Source of the DNA: JAWKXU01 sp020446465
GTDB lineage: Bacteria; Pseudomonadota; Alphaproteobacteria; Sphingomonadales; Sphingomonadaceae
Direction: 5' to 3'
Assembly (NCBI GenBank): GCA_041396845.1
Contig: JAWKXU010000002.1
Span: 186,001-250,000, forward strand
Length of the DNA stretch: 64,000 nt
In this document: positions 28,490 through 37,930 of the stretch, one piece after another
Position numbering within the stretch: the stretch's first letter is position 1
Layout: the number at the start of each line of letters is the position of its first letter
Made by a program: the position numbers and the translations under genes
The notes under the pieces: generated by a model
Seen by the model: the letters and a program-made list of their open reading frames with translations, nothing else
What the model was told of the DNA's origin: nothing
The model's database searches: none

Positions 28490-29698
28490 TCAAAATCCTG
28501 CCGATACTGTAAGCGCAGGGCCGGATTTCGGTTCTGCATCGCCCATCATGCGGAAACGCCAATCGAATGCAACGCGAGAAGGCACCCCGGCGAGATTGAG
28601 CGCGGCTGTCACGCTCGGCCCGATGTCGAAGCGCGAAACGCCTTTCTGCGCCCCGCCCCATGCGCCACCGCCTGCCCGCAGTTCCGACCCGCGAAGGTTC
28701 ATCACGCGCCTGTCCACTTTTGCAAGGCCATCGATGAACGGTGTCTTGAAGGAACCGCCGACATAACCGCCCTGCACATAGCCTTCGCCGCGAAAGCCCA
28801 TCGGCAAGGCAACCGGGGCAAATTCGCTATAGGCGATGGCGGCAGGGCGAAAGCGGGTCTTGTCGCCATCACGGAACATGCGGGCTTCGGCTGCCACTGT
28901 AACAGGCAGGCCAGCAATCGGTCTTGCGCCAAACCCCAGCGCAGCCTCTGACTGCGGGATATTACCCATCGCCTGCGTCGCCCGCAGATAAGCCAGCGGA
29001 CGGTGCCCGCTCGACGGGGCAAAGTGATAGCGCAACACCGCTCCGGCCTGACTGCCACCGTAGACGGGCCGCCCCGATACAAGCGGCTGGGTTGCATCCT
29101 TGCGCATCAGCATCCAGGCATCCGCAGACCACCTGTCTGCCTTGCCCTGCGCCAGCCCCGGCGACATCGGCACCGGCGCGCTCGCCTGCGGGACTGACTG
29201 GCCCGAATAACTGGCTGTCGCATCGCTCACGGCTTTGGCGACGTCGCTGGGCACCGCCATACGGGCAAGCGCTGCCATCCACATCAACTGGTGGCCAGCG
29301 GCCAGCATGGTGCGCCCGCCGCCAACGCCTGCGGAACCTTGGGTAGCAGCAGCGATATGCACCGGGCGATCATGAACGACAATTTGCACAGGCACTTGCG
29401 GCTGCAACCGGGAAAAGGGCGCAAACCCCGCAGCCAAAGCATCCGTTGCAGGCATATCCCAGCCGTAATCGCCCGGAGTCGAATAAGGTGCCGGGGCCTG
29501 TGTGAATTGTGCTTCCCCGTCGGCAACGCTGCGTGGCGCAGCGCTGGTCGGGAAGAGGTCAGAAAGGTCCGACCCGGCTTGCGCATGATGCCATTGCGGC
29601 GCTTCCCACGTCATGGCGCGCAGCCCGGTCCAGCCGCCCAGCACCAGCAGCAACATGGCAACCGGCTGGCCGCGAAAACTCTTGCGCCGCACGGTCAT
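28490..29698 (-). CDS. Exported protein, probable outer-membrane partner of the NfrB-like glycosyltransferase
   Basis: A 402-residue protein with an N-terminal signal or anchor (VAMLLLVLGGWTGLRA), a Ser/Ala/Pro-rich middle and a C-terminal half of alternating polar and hydrophobic strands. It ends in TVSAGF, as beta-barrels do. It overlaps the upstream glycosyltransferase gene by 4 bases. In the phage N4 adsorption system NfrB (glycosyltransferase) works with NfrA (outer-membrane barrel), so this may be the shortened NfrA counterpart. That is inference from context and architecture; I do not recognise the sequence itself. Confidence 0.6.
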   Translation of the reverse strand: MTVRRKSFRGQPVAMLLLVLGGWTGLRAMTWEAPQWHHAQAGSDLSDLFPTSAAPRSVADGEAQFTQAPAPYSTPGDYGWDMPATDALAAGFAPFSRLQPQVPVQIVVHDRPVHIAAATQGSAGVGGGRTMLAAGHQLMWMAALARMAVPSDVAKAVSDATASYSGQSVPQASAPVPMSPGLAQGKADRWSADAWMLMRKDATQPLVSGRPVYGGSQAGAVLRYHFAPSSGHRPLAYLRATQAMGNIPQSEAALGFGARPIAGLPVTVAAEARMFRDGDKTRFRPAAIAYSEFAPVALPMGFRGEGYVQGGYVGGSFKTPFIDGLAKVDRRVMNLRGSELRAGGGAWGGAQKGVSRFDIGPSVTAALNLAGVPSRVAFDWRFRMMGDAEPKSGPALTVSAGF

Positions 29699-31104
29699 AC
29701 CAGTGCCCTTTCGTCAGTGCTGGCCATGGCAGGGTGCAAGCGGTGTTCCGTCTTGTCCCAGTGTGTCGCCTCACCATTCAAGGCCCGAAGATAGGCCGCC
29801 AGCGCCCGTCGACCCGCCATGATCGTAATGACATTGGCAAAAGGTATGCGGACGATGGCCAGCAACCCTTCACCAAGGCCATATTCACGGGTTGTAAAGG
29901 CCGCGCGGAATGCCCCCCGCCAGATAAAGCTGAGCACATTGCTGGTCAGGATGATTTGCAGGGCAAGGCCCGGCTCCGGCATTTCGACAAGCCCGGCGAG
30001 GCTAAACAGCCAGAGCACTGTCGCCAGGACAAAGAAAAGATAGGCCGCAGCCAGCACGATGGCGGTCAACGGCCCGCGCCTGTCGCGAAGGCGCATCCAG
30101 CGGTCAATCGCACGGCCTTCCCAGCCGAGGCGATCCCACCCCTGAAAGGCAATGCCATGAATCCAGCGGGTTTTCTGTCGCACCGCTTCAACCAGCGTGC
30201 CGGGGAAAAAGGCCCTTGTCGCCACCAGCTTCCCATCATCGCCGCGCACACGCAGAAAGCGTGATTTCCCGCCAAGCTGCCCGATCCTGAGGCCCAGTTC
30301 ATAGTCTTCGGTCAGGCAATCGCTGGCAAAGGGCGGATGACCCGGCCCGTTGTCAGCGGCAATCACGTCCAGCGCGTCGCGGGCAAAGGCGCACCCCACG
30401 CCCGCAGCGGGAAGCCCTGCCCCCAACCCTTCGCGCACGACCATCGCCTTGCCATGCGATTCGGCAAATTCGTCGCAGTAATGGCCTGCCACCCAGCGTG
30501 ATCCGCGCTGGATTTCCGGCAGCACCGGCAGTTGCACGAACTGCGCGTCGTCAATCGCCCGATCCAGCAGGCCAAGCGCAGCAGGGTCCACCATGTCTTC
30601 TGCATCATGGAGCAGGACCATGCGCGCCCGCACGCCGCTGCAACGTTCGTCTTCTTCCAGCGCGCGAAAAATGCGGTTGAGGCAATCCGCCTTGCTGCTC
30701 GGCCCGTCGCGGCCATGCAGAACCAGCCGCACACGCGAATCACTTCCGGCGGCTTTCATCACCGCCATCGCCGTTTCCGAATCGTTGCGATAACACCCGA
30801 CGTAAATACGAAGCGCCTTGTGCGGCCAGGCCTTCAGGGCATGGGAAATGGTGGCCCCGATGACCTGCGATTCGCGCCAGGTCGGGATCATGACCACGGC
30901 CTGTCCGGCCAGTGCCTGATCTGCCCAGAACGCCCGGTTTACCGTGCGTGAAGGCGCTTTTCCAGTAATCTTGAGCCAAATCCACGCGATGTCGACGGCA
31001 ATGTCGTCCAATGCGCCGACGAGGAAAAACAGACCTGCAAACAGCAGCAGCTCATAGCCGCCAAGCGCAACCCATTCGAGTGGTGTATAGCCCCAGAAAC
31101 TCAA
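29695..31104 (-). CDS. NfrB-like membrane glycosyltransferase (GT2)
   Basis: Inner-membrane family 2 glycosyltransferase resembling the N-terminal part of phage N4 adsorption protein B. Two N-terminal hydrophobic stretches precede the catalytic domain (VVMIPTWRES, HGRDGPSSKADCLNRIF, LLHDAEDMVDP). RQKTRWIHGI supplies the RxxRW motif, followed by three or four C-terminal helices. It has 469 residues against about 745 in E. coli NfrB and lacks the C-terminal cyclic-di-GMP-binding MshEN part. Probably makes a surface polysaccharide with the downstream gene. Confidence 0.82.
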   Translation of the reverse strand: MSFWGYTPLEWVALGGYELLLFAGLFFLVGALDDIAVDIAWIWLKITGKAPSRTVNRAFWADQALAGQAVVMIPTWRESQVIGATISHALKAWPHKALRIYVGCYRNDSETAMAVMKAAGSDSRVRLVLHGRDGPSSKADCLNRIFRALEEDERCSGVRARMVLLHDAEDMVDPAALGLLDRAIDDAQFVQLPVLPEIQRGSRWVAGHYCDEFAESHGKAMVVREGLGAGLPAAGVGCAFARDALDVIAADNGPGHPPFASDCLTEDYELGLRIGQLGGKSRFLRVRGDDGKLVATRAFFPGTLVEAVRQKTRWIHGIAFQGWDRLGWEGRAIDRWMRLRDRRGPLTAIVLAAAYLFFVLATVLWLFSLAGLVEMPEPGLALQIILTSNVLSFIWRGAFRAAFTTREYGLGEGLLAIVRIPFANVITIMAGRRALAAYLRALNGEATHWDKTEHRLHPAMASTDERALV

Positions 31105-31204
31105 CGATCCGCCCCCCAGCGTCCCAATACTGCATTTATCAGGAGCCTACTGAAGCCGCGAAGGTCTTGCAACGCGCTTGTATTTGCTAAAAAGAGCATC
31201 GCAC

Positions 31205-32488
31205 ATGGCCCAAGCTCCTATCTCCCTGATTACCGTCATCCGCCCTTTCCGCACGCTGTTCGTCAGCGATGCCTTTCAGGGCATCCTGCTGATCGCCGTT
31301 GCGGCAGCGGCGATGATCGTCGCCAATTCCGCCTTTGCCGATCAGTATCACACGCTGTTTCACGGGAAATTGCCGTGGACGCCGATCCCCAAGCTCTACA
31401 ATCTGCACTTGTGGATCAACGATGCGCTGATGGCGATTTTCTTCTTCGTCGTCGGTCTGGAAGTGAAGCGCGAACTGATCGCCGGGCAACTGGCTGATGC
31501 TGCACAACGCCGGTTGCCGGTTCTGGCTGCTGTTGCAGGGATGCTCGCCCCCGCGGCAGTTTACCTGATGCTGGCCGGGCAGGAACCGCAGCTTACCCGC
31601 GGCTGGGCAATTCCCGCAGCCACCGACATTGCCTTTGCGATGGGGGTTCTCGGCCTGCTGGGCAGCCGCGTGCCAGGCCCGATACGCCTGTTCCTGCTGA
31701 CTGTGGCGATTGTCGACGATATTGGCGCCGTGCTGATTATCGCCCTGTTCTACACCGCCAATATCAAGGTCATCTGGCTGGTCGCCTCGATACTCGTCAC
31801 TGGCGTCCTGATTGCCTTCAACCGGGTGAAAGTGAACCTCATCCCGCTATACGTCCTGGGGGCGCTGGTCTTGTGGTATTGCGTGCTCAATTCAGGCGTG
31901 CACGCCACCATCGCCGGCGTTGTTGCCGCGCTGACAGTGCCCATGCGGCGCAAGGACGGAAACAGTCTGCTGGAACGGATGGAACATGGCCTCGTCGGCT
32001 GGAACGCCTACCTGGTGGTGCCACTGTTCGGCTTTGCCAATGCCGGGGTTGCGTTGAAGGGTATCGGGCTTGAAGGTTTGCTGGCACCGCTGCCGCTGGC
32101 GATTGCCGGCGGCCTTGTCATTGGTAAGCAGGCCGGCATCTTTGCCGCCATCGTGATTGCGGAAAAAATCGGCTTCGCCAGTCGTCCTGAAGGTGCAAGC
32201 TGGGGCCAGGTATGGGGTACAACAATACTGTGCGGCATCGGCTTTACGATGAGCCTGTTTATCGCCGCGCTCGCCTTTCCGGCCTATCCGCTGCTTATAG
32301 AGGAAGCCAAACTTGGCATTCTGGGCGGCTCGCTGATTTCAGCCATTCTGGGCTATCTGGTGTTGCGGTTTTCACCACCTCCGAAATCAGGCAAGGCGAA
32401 GGCACGACCGAAAGGGCCGCAGTCGAACCAGCCTGATTATCATCACCGCGGGGCCGAAGCGCAGGACGACATCTACCAGTCCCCCTGA
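31205..32488 (+). CDS. nhaA: Na+/H+ antiporter NhaA
   Basis: Electrogenic sodium/proton antiporter of the inner membrane, with roles in pH and salt homeostasis. It has the motif WINDALMAIFFFVVGLEVKREL and the paired aspartates in AAVYLMLA...IPAATDIAFAMGVL and VAIVDDIGAVLII. The C-terminal tail is basic and polar and longer than usual (from PPPKSGKAKARPKG). The ATG at 31205 is preferred to one nine codons earlier. It converges on gloA with a 16-base overlap. Confidence 0.95.
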   Translation: MAQAPISLITVIRPFRTLFVSDAFQGILLIAVAAAAMIVANSAFADQYHTLFHGKLPWTPIPKLYNLHLWINDALMAIFFFVVGLEVKRELIAGQLADAAQRRLPVLAAVAGMLAPAAVYLMLAGQEPQLTRGWAIPAATDIAFAMGVLGLLGSRVPGPIRLFLLTVAIVDDIGAVLIIALFYTANIKVIWLVASILVTGVLIAFNRVKVNLIPLYVLGALVLWYCVLNSGVHATIAGVVAALTVPMRRKDGNSLLERMEHGLVGWNAYLVVPLFGFANAGVALKGIGLEGLLAPLPLAIAGGLVIGKQAGIFAAIVIAEKIGFASRPEGASWGQVWGTTILCGIGFTMSLFIAALAFPAYPLLIEEAKLGILGGSLISAILGYLVLRFSPPPKSGKAKARPKGPQSNQPDYHHRGAEAQDDIYQSP

Positions 32489-32913
32489 GTGGGCATGGAG
32501 GCCCACGGCTCTTGCGAGGGCAAGGCCTCCTCGTCCTGCAACAGTTCGATCGAGATTCCGTCAGGCGATTTGACGAAAGCCATGCGCCCGTCGCGCGGGG
32601 GGCGGTTCACCGTCACGCCCGCATCGGCAAGGCGCGCGCACGCCGCATAGATGTCCGGGACGGCAAAGGCGAGATGGCCGAAGTTGCGCCCCTTGCCATA
32701 GCTTTCAGGCGCGGAGCCATCTTCGGGTGGCCAGTTGTAGGTCAATTCCACTTCCGCAACACCGGCCTGCCCCGGCGCAGCCATGAATATGAGCGTAAAG
32801 CGACCCGCAGGCACATCCTTGCGGCTAACTTCTTCCAGGCCAAGGAGGTTAAAGAACGCAATAGTCGCCTCCGGGTCGGAAACCCGCAACATGCTGTGCA
32901 AAAATCTGGTCAT
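32473..32913 (-). CDS. gloA: Lactoylglutathione lyase (glyoxalase I)
   Basis: Metal-dependent lyase that converts the methylglyoxal-glutathione hemithioacetal to S-lactoylglutathione. The four metal ligands are visible: His in FLHSMLRV, Glu in VAEVELTYNW, His in GHLAFAVPD and Glu in GISIELLQ. 146 residues from ATG 32913, which has a GGAG-type ribosome site. An upstream frame extension would be non-conserved. Confidence 0.95.
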   Translation of the reverse strand: MTRFLHSMLRVSDPEATIAFFNLLGLEEVSRKDVPAGRFTLIFMAAPGQAGVAEVELTYNWPPEDGSAPESYGKGRNFGHLAFAVPDIYAACARLADAGVTVNRPPRDGRMAFVKSPDGISIELLQDEEALPSQEPWASMPTQGDW

Positions 32914-32986
32914 GGCCTGAAACTCCTCCTGCGCAAGAAGGGTGTAAGTTAGGCAGGCCCGTCCCCTGCTGCAATCCGCAGATACG

Positions 32987-33014
32987 AAAACGGCCCGCGC
33001 TTGAGGCGCGAGCC
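32987..33014 (-). terminator. Intrinsic terminator downstream of the TIGR02001 gene
   Basis: On the minus strand GGCTCGCGC pairs with GCGCGGGCC across a CTCAA loop and is followed by GTTTTC. It separates the outer-membrane protein gene from gloA. Confidence 0.65.
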
Positions 33015-33064
33015 ATTCCGTCAAATTTGCACGTGGAGCGCGGTCGCTCCTCGCACGCTCGCTA

Positions 33065-33844
33065 TCAGAACGAGTAAGACAGCGTGCCGACAACCGCGTC
33101 GTCGGTGAAGTCGTCGTCAAGACCCAGCGACTTCAACCCGCCATCTTCAACGCCAATGTAGCTGACGCCCAGCGACAGGCCGCCAAGAACCGTGGCAGAT
33201 GCACCGATCGACCAGTCGATTGCCGACTTGTCAGTGCTAACACCCGAAACGTAATCCGGTGCCAGCGCGCCGTCGGTGTAGCCGACATGGCCAGTAAGCG
33301 TGATCGGCGTGTTGGGAATGCCCGCTTCGAGATCGAAGTAGAGATAGAGGTTATCTTCGCTACCCAGCGACTTCTGATCCCAGGCATAGGCAACGCCAGC
33401 AGTCGCGCTGACAGGGCCGATGGTGGTGCCGAGCGACATGTAGGGTTCGAAATAATCGGACGGACCAGCGCCTTCGCTTACCGAATCCTTGGACGGGTAA
33501 GCATAATAAAGCAAACCGACGTCAAGCGTCAGGCCGGGGGTGATGTCCCCGCTCCAGCCTGCGTAAAGGTCAAGCTCGATTGACCCGTAAGTCGCGCTGT
33601 CTTCAAGCGAAGATGCCCATGTGCCGACATAGACACCGCTGGAGTGAGCGATATCGACCCCGCCCTGAATGGCCGGCTTGCCATCGGTGAAGGAAACACC
33701 GCGGAAACGATAGTCGGTGACCAGCGCAACATTGCCGGAAACGGTGATGTCGCTATCGCTTTCTTCAGCGAATGCGGGCGTGGCAACAAGAGTAGCGCCA
33801 GCAATTGCGGTTGCAGCAAGAACACTGCGGACGGACGTAAGCAT
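33065..33844 (-). CDS. TIGR02001 family outer-membrane protein
   Basis: Outer-membrane beta-barrel of unknown cargo, common in sphingomonads and other proteobacteria. The signal peptide ends at ATPAFAEE. The mature protein begins ITVSGNVALVTDYRFRGVSFTDGKPAIQGGVDI, the family's defining start, and ends in GTLSYSF with the terminal Phe of barrel proteins. The ATG at 33844 has GGGGAA upstream. The 263 bp up to the divergent phosphoesterase hold promoters only. Confidence 0.93.
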   Translation of the reverse strand: MLTSVRSVLAATAIAGATLVATPAFAEESDSDITVSGNVALVTDYRFRGVSFTDGKPAIQGGVDIAHSSGVYVGTWASSLEDSATYGSIELDLYAGWSGDITPGLTLDVGLLYYAYPSKDSVSEGAGPSDYFEPYMSLGTTIGPVSATAGVAYAWDQKSLGSEDNLYLYFDLEAGIPNTPITLTGHVGYTDGALAPDYVSGVSTDKSAIDWSIGASATVLGGLSLGVSYIGVEDGGLKSLGLDDDFTDDAVVGTLSYSF

Positions 33845-34107
33845 AATATATTCCCCAATAAAAACTGGTTGCTTCGCCCCACCTGCGTTGTTGACGGCTA
33901 CCTCGTTGAATGGGCAGCCTGTTCTCAACACCAGTGAACCTGACCGATTATGCTGCATTGCACAAGTGCCTGAAACACATTCTGGCAACATAAATTGCAA
34001 CTGTGGACTTTTTGCATCACCCTGGAATAGCGGATTCATCGTGCCGTCAGTGTTCCATGCTATAACCCCCACCGTTACAAACCATACATCACGGATCGCG
34101 CCATAAC

Positions 34108-34896
34108 GTGCTCAAACGATTGAAATCCATGTTTTCCGCCGAGTCGTCAAAGAGTGGGGATGAGCGGTGCTGGCAAGTGCCCGATGGACGCCGCGTCTAT
34201 GCGATCGGGGACGTGCATGGCCGTCTCGACCTTTTGCGTGAACTGGCGGACGCTATCGAAACTCATGACAGCAATTGTGCGTCTGCGAACAGCTCTGTCA
34301 TTTTGCTGGGCGACCTTGTTGACCGTGGCCCAGACAGCAAAGGGGTAATCAATTTCGTGCGGGACTGGCAATCGCGCCGGGATGTGCGCGTGTTGATGGG
34401 CAATCATGAAGAAATGATGCTGGCCAGCTTAGACGATAGCGAGGTTTTGCGCTATTTTCTGCGGTTTGGCGGGCGTGAGACGATTTTGAGCTACGGCTAT
34501 GACGCCGGTGCGTTGGCCACCTCCGGCATAGAAGAAATCTTCGCGTGGTTGCAGGACCATTTCCCCGCCGACCATCGCGAATGGATGCACAACCTGCATC
34601 GTTCCATTGTCGAAGGGGACTACCTGTTCGTCCATGCGGGCATTATGCCCGGCATCCCGATCGACCAGCAGGATGAGAGGGATTTGCGCTGGATTCGCGA
34701 ACCGTTTCTCAGCCATGCGGACCTGCACCCTTATATGGTGGTGCATGGCCACACGATCGAGCAGGAAGCCGTCGAACGTCCCAACCGGATCGGCATTGAT
34801 ACCGGCGCTTACTGGCAAGGACGCTTGACCGCGCTCGTTCTGGAAGGCAACCAGCGCCGGTTCTTTCAGGCTCATGGTGAGCCAAACCGAACTTGA
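34108..34896 (+). CDS. Calcineurin-like metallophosphoesterase (PPP family)
   Basis: Serine/threonine-phosphatase-like or diadenosine-tetraphosphatase-like enzyme. All PPP motifs are present: YAIGDVHGRLDLL, LLGDLVDRGPDS, VLMGNHEEMM, FVHAGIMPG and VVHGHT. It starts with GTG 34108 and precedes ugd by about 25 bases. The pair may be co-transcribed. The substrate cannot be deduced; related genes often sit near polysaccharide clusters. Confidence 0.88.
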   Translation: MLKRLKSMFSAESSKSGDERCWQVPDGRRVYAIGDVHGRLDLLRELADAIETHDSNCASANSSVILLGDLVDRGPDSKGVINFVRDWQSRRDVRVLMGNHEEMMLASLDDSEVLRYFLRFGGRETILSYGYDAGALATSGIEEIFAWLQDHFPADHREWMHNLHRSIVEGDYLFVHAGIMPGIPIDQQDERDLRWIREPFLSHADLHPYMVVHGHTIEQEAVERPNRIGIDTGAYWQGRLTALVLEGNQRRFFQAHGEPNRT

Positions 34897-34922
34897 GACG
34901 AACCGTTCCGGGGGACTGATAC

Positions 34923-36227
34923 GTGAAAATTGCGATGGTCGGCGCAGGCTATGTAGGCCTCGTCTCAGGTGCATGTCTTGCCGATTTCGGGCACGAAGTC
35001 GTCTGCATTGACAAAGACCCCGCCAAGATCGCCAGCTTGCGCGAAGGGGTCATGCCCATCTTTGAACCCGGCCTGGCCGAACTGGTCGGCAGCAACGTCA
35101 AGGCAGGCAGGCTTGCCTTTTCAGAAGATCTGGCAAGCGCGATTGATGGCGCCAGCGCCATCTTCATTGCCGTGGGTACGCCCTCGCGCCGCGGGGATGG
35201 CCACGCCGATTTGTCGTTTGTCTATGCTGTTGCGCGCGAAGTGGGGCAGAGCCTTTCCGGCCCGGCAGTTATTGTTACCAAATCGACCGTTCCTGTTGGC
35301 ACGGGCGATGAAGTCGAACGCATCCTGCGCGAAAGCGGCACGCGCCAGAAGTTCGCCGTCGTGTCCAACCCCGAATTCCTGCGCGAAGGCGCGGCCATTG
35401 GCGACTTCAAGCGGCCAGACCGGATCGTGCTGGGGGCCGAGGACGAATTTGGCAAACAGGTGATGAGCGAAGTCTATCGCCCGCTGTTCCTGAACAAGGC
35501 GCCGATCCTGTTCACCAGCCGCCGCAGCGCGGAACTCATCAAATATGCCGCCAACGCCTTTCTCGCCACCAAGATCACATTCATCAATGAAATGGCTGAC
35601 TTGTGCGAAAAAGTGGGTGCTAATGTGCAGGATGTCAGCCGCGGCATCGGTCTGGATAACCGGATCGGGGCAAAGTTCCTCCACGCTGGCCCCGGGTATG
35701 GTGGATCGTGCTTTCCCAAAGACACGCTGGCGTTGCTCAAAACGGCAGAAGATTACGACAGCCCGACCCGGATTGTTGAGGCAGTGGTCAAGGTCAACGA
35801 CAGTCGTAAGCGCGCAATGGGACGCAAGGTGGTGGAAGCGCTGAATGGCAACGCACGCGGCAAGAAAATCGCGCTGCTGGGCCTGACATTCAAACCCAAT
35901 ACCGATGATATGCGCGATGCGCCCTCCATCGCCATCGCCCAGGCGCTAAGCGATGCGGGCGCGCAAATCGCGGCCTATGACCCCGAAGGCATGGCCATCG
36001 CCCAGCCGCTGATGCCCGACGTGACCATGTGCCAAAGCCCATATCAGGCGGTGGAAGGGGCTGACGCGATCGTTCTGGTAACAGAATGGGACGAGTTCCG
36101 CGCGCTGGATCTGGAACGCATCAAAACTCTCGCCAACGCGCCCGTCATGGTGGACTTGCGCAATGTCTATGATGCGGCAGAAATGCGCGGGGCCGGATAC
36201 ACTTATTCCAGTATTGGCCGCCCCTGA
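34923..36227 (+). CDS. ugd: UDP-glucose 6-dehydrogenase
   Basis: Oxidises UDP-glucose to UDP-glucuronate for exopolysaccharide or LPS. NAD-binding motif GAGYVGLVSGACLADFG is at the N-terminus, the catalytic Cys lies in GPGYGGSCFPKDT and the UDP domain has GLTFKPNTDDMRDAPS. 434 residues, starting at GTG 34923 with a GGGGG ribosome site. A 99-bp interspersed repeat follows it. Confidence 0.97.
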   Translation: MKIAMVGAGYVGLVSGACLADFGHEVVCIDKDPAKIASLREGVMPIFEPGLAELVGSNVKAGRLAFSEDLASAIDGASAIFIAVGTPSRRGDGHADLSFVYAVAREVGQSLSGPAVIVTKSTVPVGTGDEVERILRESGTRQKFAVVSNPEFLREGAAIGDFKRPDRIVLGAEDEFGKQVMSEVYRPLFLNKAPILFTSRRSAELIKYAANAFLATKITFINEMADLCEKVGANVQDVSRGIGLDNRIGAKFLHAGPGYGGSCFPKDTLALLKTAEDYDSPTRIVEAVVKVNDSRKRAMGRKVVEALNGNARGKKIALLGLTFKPNTDDMRDAPSIAIAQALSDAGAQIAAYDPEGMAIAQPLMPDVTMCQSPYQAVEGADAIVLVTEWDEFRALDLERIKTLANAPVMVDLRNVYDAAEMRGAGYTYSSIGRP

Positions 36228-36239
36228 CACGCACTGAAT

Positions 36240-36338
36240 CATTTCGAGAAAAAGTTGATAGACTTTTTCGGTTAAGAAATGCGGGAAATCAAAAGGCTAT
36301 AGCGTTTCTGCCGATTCAACTTTCTTACGAAGCGCTAT
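36240..36338 (+). repeat. 99-bp interspersed repeat, copy A
   Basis: Begins CATTTCGAGAAAAAG, contains AAATCAAAAGGCTATAGCG and GATTCAAC, and ends CGCTAT. A second copy lies at 39496-39594 in the opposite orientation with about 85% identity by eye. Both are intergenic, with a terminal CTATAGCG/CGCTATAG inverted repeat that is degenerate in this copy. Confidence 0.85.
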
Positions 36339-36395
36339 GGCCGATAATATCATGACAGGTAAGGTGTTACCGCTTCCTATGGGATCGTCGGGTGG

Positions 36396-37373
36396 TCAGG
36401 TCGCTCCTGCGTTGCGCGCGGCAAGGCCATGCCGGGTGCGGTAAGCCATGGAAGTATTCTCCATCGCCAGCCCGTGACCGACATGCCCACCCATCGTCCA
36501 GCGTTTGAGCGTGATGCCGACATCGACGCTTGGATAAACAGGCCAAGGCCCGCCTGCGATTGATGCGCCATAAAGGCTGAAGGTTTCGCCGTTCGCGTCT
36601 TCAGCGTGCCATTCTGCAGCAATCGGCAAGTAATTGAGGCGCGACAATGACAGGCGGGCAGAGCGCAATCCCGTAACCTTGCCCTGTCGGCAAATATATC
36701 CGTGGGCCATTTCCAGTTCGTCGCTATGCACCGGGTCAGCGGGAAAGAAGCCATGAACCGCTGTATCCGTTTCAGCGAAATAGGCACCCAGCCACATCAT
36801 GCCGGGCAGGTCCACTTCTGTCCTCGGCCCCCAGCTATGATCCATGACCTGAACACAATCGACCGGAATGACTTCGCCCCGACAGCGAATTTCGCCCTTT
36901 ACATGCGCGTGCATGTCCCAATGGCCGCGATAGGCCTCCCCCAGCACGAATCCGCCATCCATCTGGGCCTTCGTCACCGGGTCCATCTCCGGGTCGGCGA
37001 TGTCATAAGGTTCCATGATACCTTTGACATCGAAATGGATTTCAGTGTCATCAACGCCCATATAATCGACGCGATATTCGCGCGGGCTGAACGCCTTTAC
37101 GGAAAGTCCGCTTGCCAGCCTATATTCGCGCAAGCTGGGAGAAATCGGCTGGTGGTGATGGTTTGCAACATAAAGCGCATCGTGTGACCGGTCGACCAGC
37201 CCGCGCCAGATACGCACATCGCTCATCACCACCCCAAGGTTGGGCCGGAACAAGGCCTGCAGATGCCCGCAAATCCGCCGTTCCGCATTGAAGAACGCGA
37301 AATAGTTGGTTTCAGCCCAGTCATGGATTGACGCATCGGTTGGGTGAAAATCGACATCGGCATCAGTAATCAT
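36396..37373 (-). CDS. Lipocalin-like hypothetical protein (DUF7064/DUF7065-like, CrtC/AttH fold)
   Basis: A 325-residue soluble protein without a signal peptide. Two beta-rich halves and the central motif VMDHSWGPRTEVD recall the DHSWG signature of the hydroxyneurosporene-synthase/AttH lipocalin-like group. Members are thought to bind or modify isoprenoids or steroids, but no reaction is established here. It stands alone between the repeat copy and rnpB. Confidence 0.7.
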   Translation of the reverse strand: MITDADVDFHPTDASIHDWAETNYFAFFNAERRICGHLQALFRPNLGVVMSDVRIWRGLVDRSHDALYVANHHHQPISPSLREYRLASGLSVKAFSPREYRVDYMGVDDTEIHFDVKGIMEPYDIADPEMDPVTKAQMDGGFVLGEAYRGHWDMHAHVKGEIRCRGEVIPVDCVQVMDHSWGPRTEVDLPGMMWLGAYFAETDTAVHGFFPADPVHSDELEMAHGYICRQGKVTGLRSARLSLSRLNYLPIAAEWHAEDANGETFSLYGASIAGGPWPVYPSVDVGITLKRWTMGGHVGHGLAMENTSMAYRTRHGLAARNAGAT

Positions 37374-37444
37374 CAGGCTTCCTCATTTTGCTTCGAGGTA
37401 AGACCTATCGCACTGCCCAATTCTGTCCAGCCTTGTTGCGAAAT

Positions 37445-37871
37445 GCCAGGGGGCCTGTAAGCCGGGTTCTGTCTTGCGGACGGTATCCTATGCAGGACCG
37501 TATCCCCAAGGGCAGCCATTCATCTAGGCTGCGGATTGCTCCGCAGCTCCAGCAGCCAACCCGGGCGGTCGCGGTGTGAACCTGGAGGCGAAACACCTCC
37601 GCCTTGCGGCACGCCGCCCCTATTCGGCCTTGCTCCGGGTGGGGTTTGCCATGCGGGCGCTGTTGCCAGAACCCCGGTGCGCTCTTGCCGCACCCTTTCA
37701 CCCTTGCCTGTGCGCATAGGCGCCATCGGCGGTATACTCTCTGTGGCACTTTCCCTTGGCTTGGGGGACACACCCCCTTGCCCGGCGGGCGTTACCCGCC
37801 ACCCTTGTTTCGTGGAGCCCGGACTTTCCTCGGCGGAAACATGTTCCGACGCGGCTGCCCGACCCCCTGGC
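37445..37871 (-). ncRNA. rnpB: RNase P RNA, type A
   Basis: Catalytic RNA that trims tRNA 5' leaders. On the minus strand it has the universal GAGGAAAGTCCGGGCTCC box near the 5' end and ends with ACAGAACCCGGCTTACAGGCC. The P1 helix is the perfect pair GCCAGGGGG (5' end, 37871-37863) with CCCCCTGGC (3' end, 37453-37445). About 427 nt, normal for the class. Apparent reading frames across it are spurious. Confidence 0.96.
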
Positions 37872-37930
37872 ACGTGGCGATATAGGGAGGCTTTGGCCGC
37901 TTGACCAGCCAAAGCCTCCGTTATGTCAGT

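Noticed and set aside
27731..28951. A 406-codon frame opposite the TauE/SafE gene and its downstream neighbour
   Set aside because: His/Arg/Gln-rich low-complexity translation typical of antisense frames; both true genes on the other strand are convincing.
37520..37912. Several reading frames across 37.5-37.9 kb
   Set aside because: They lie within the RNase P RNA, whose conserved boxes and P1 helix are clear.
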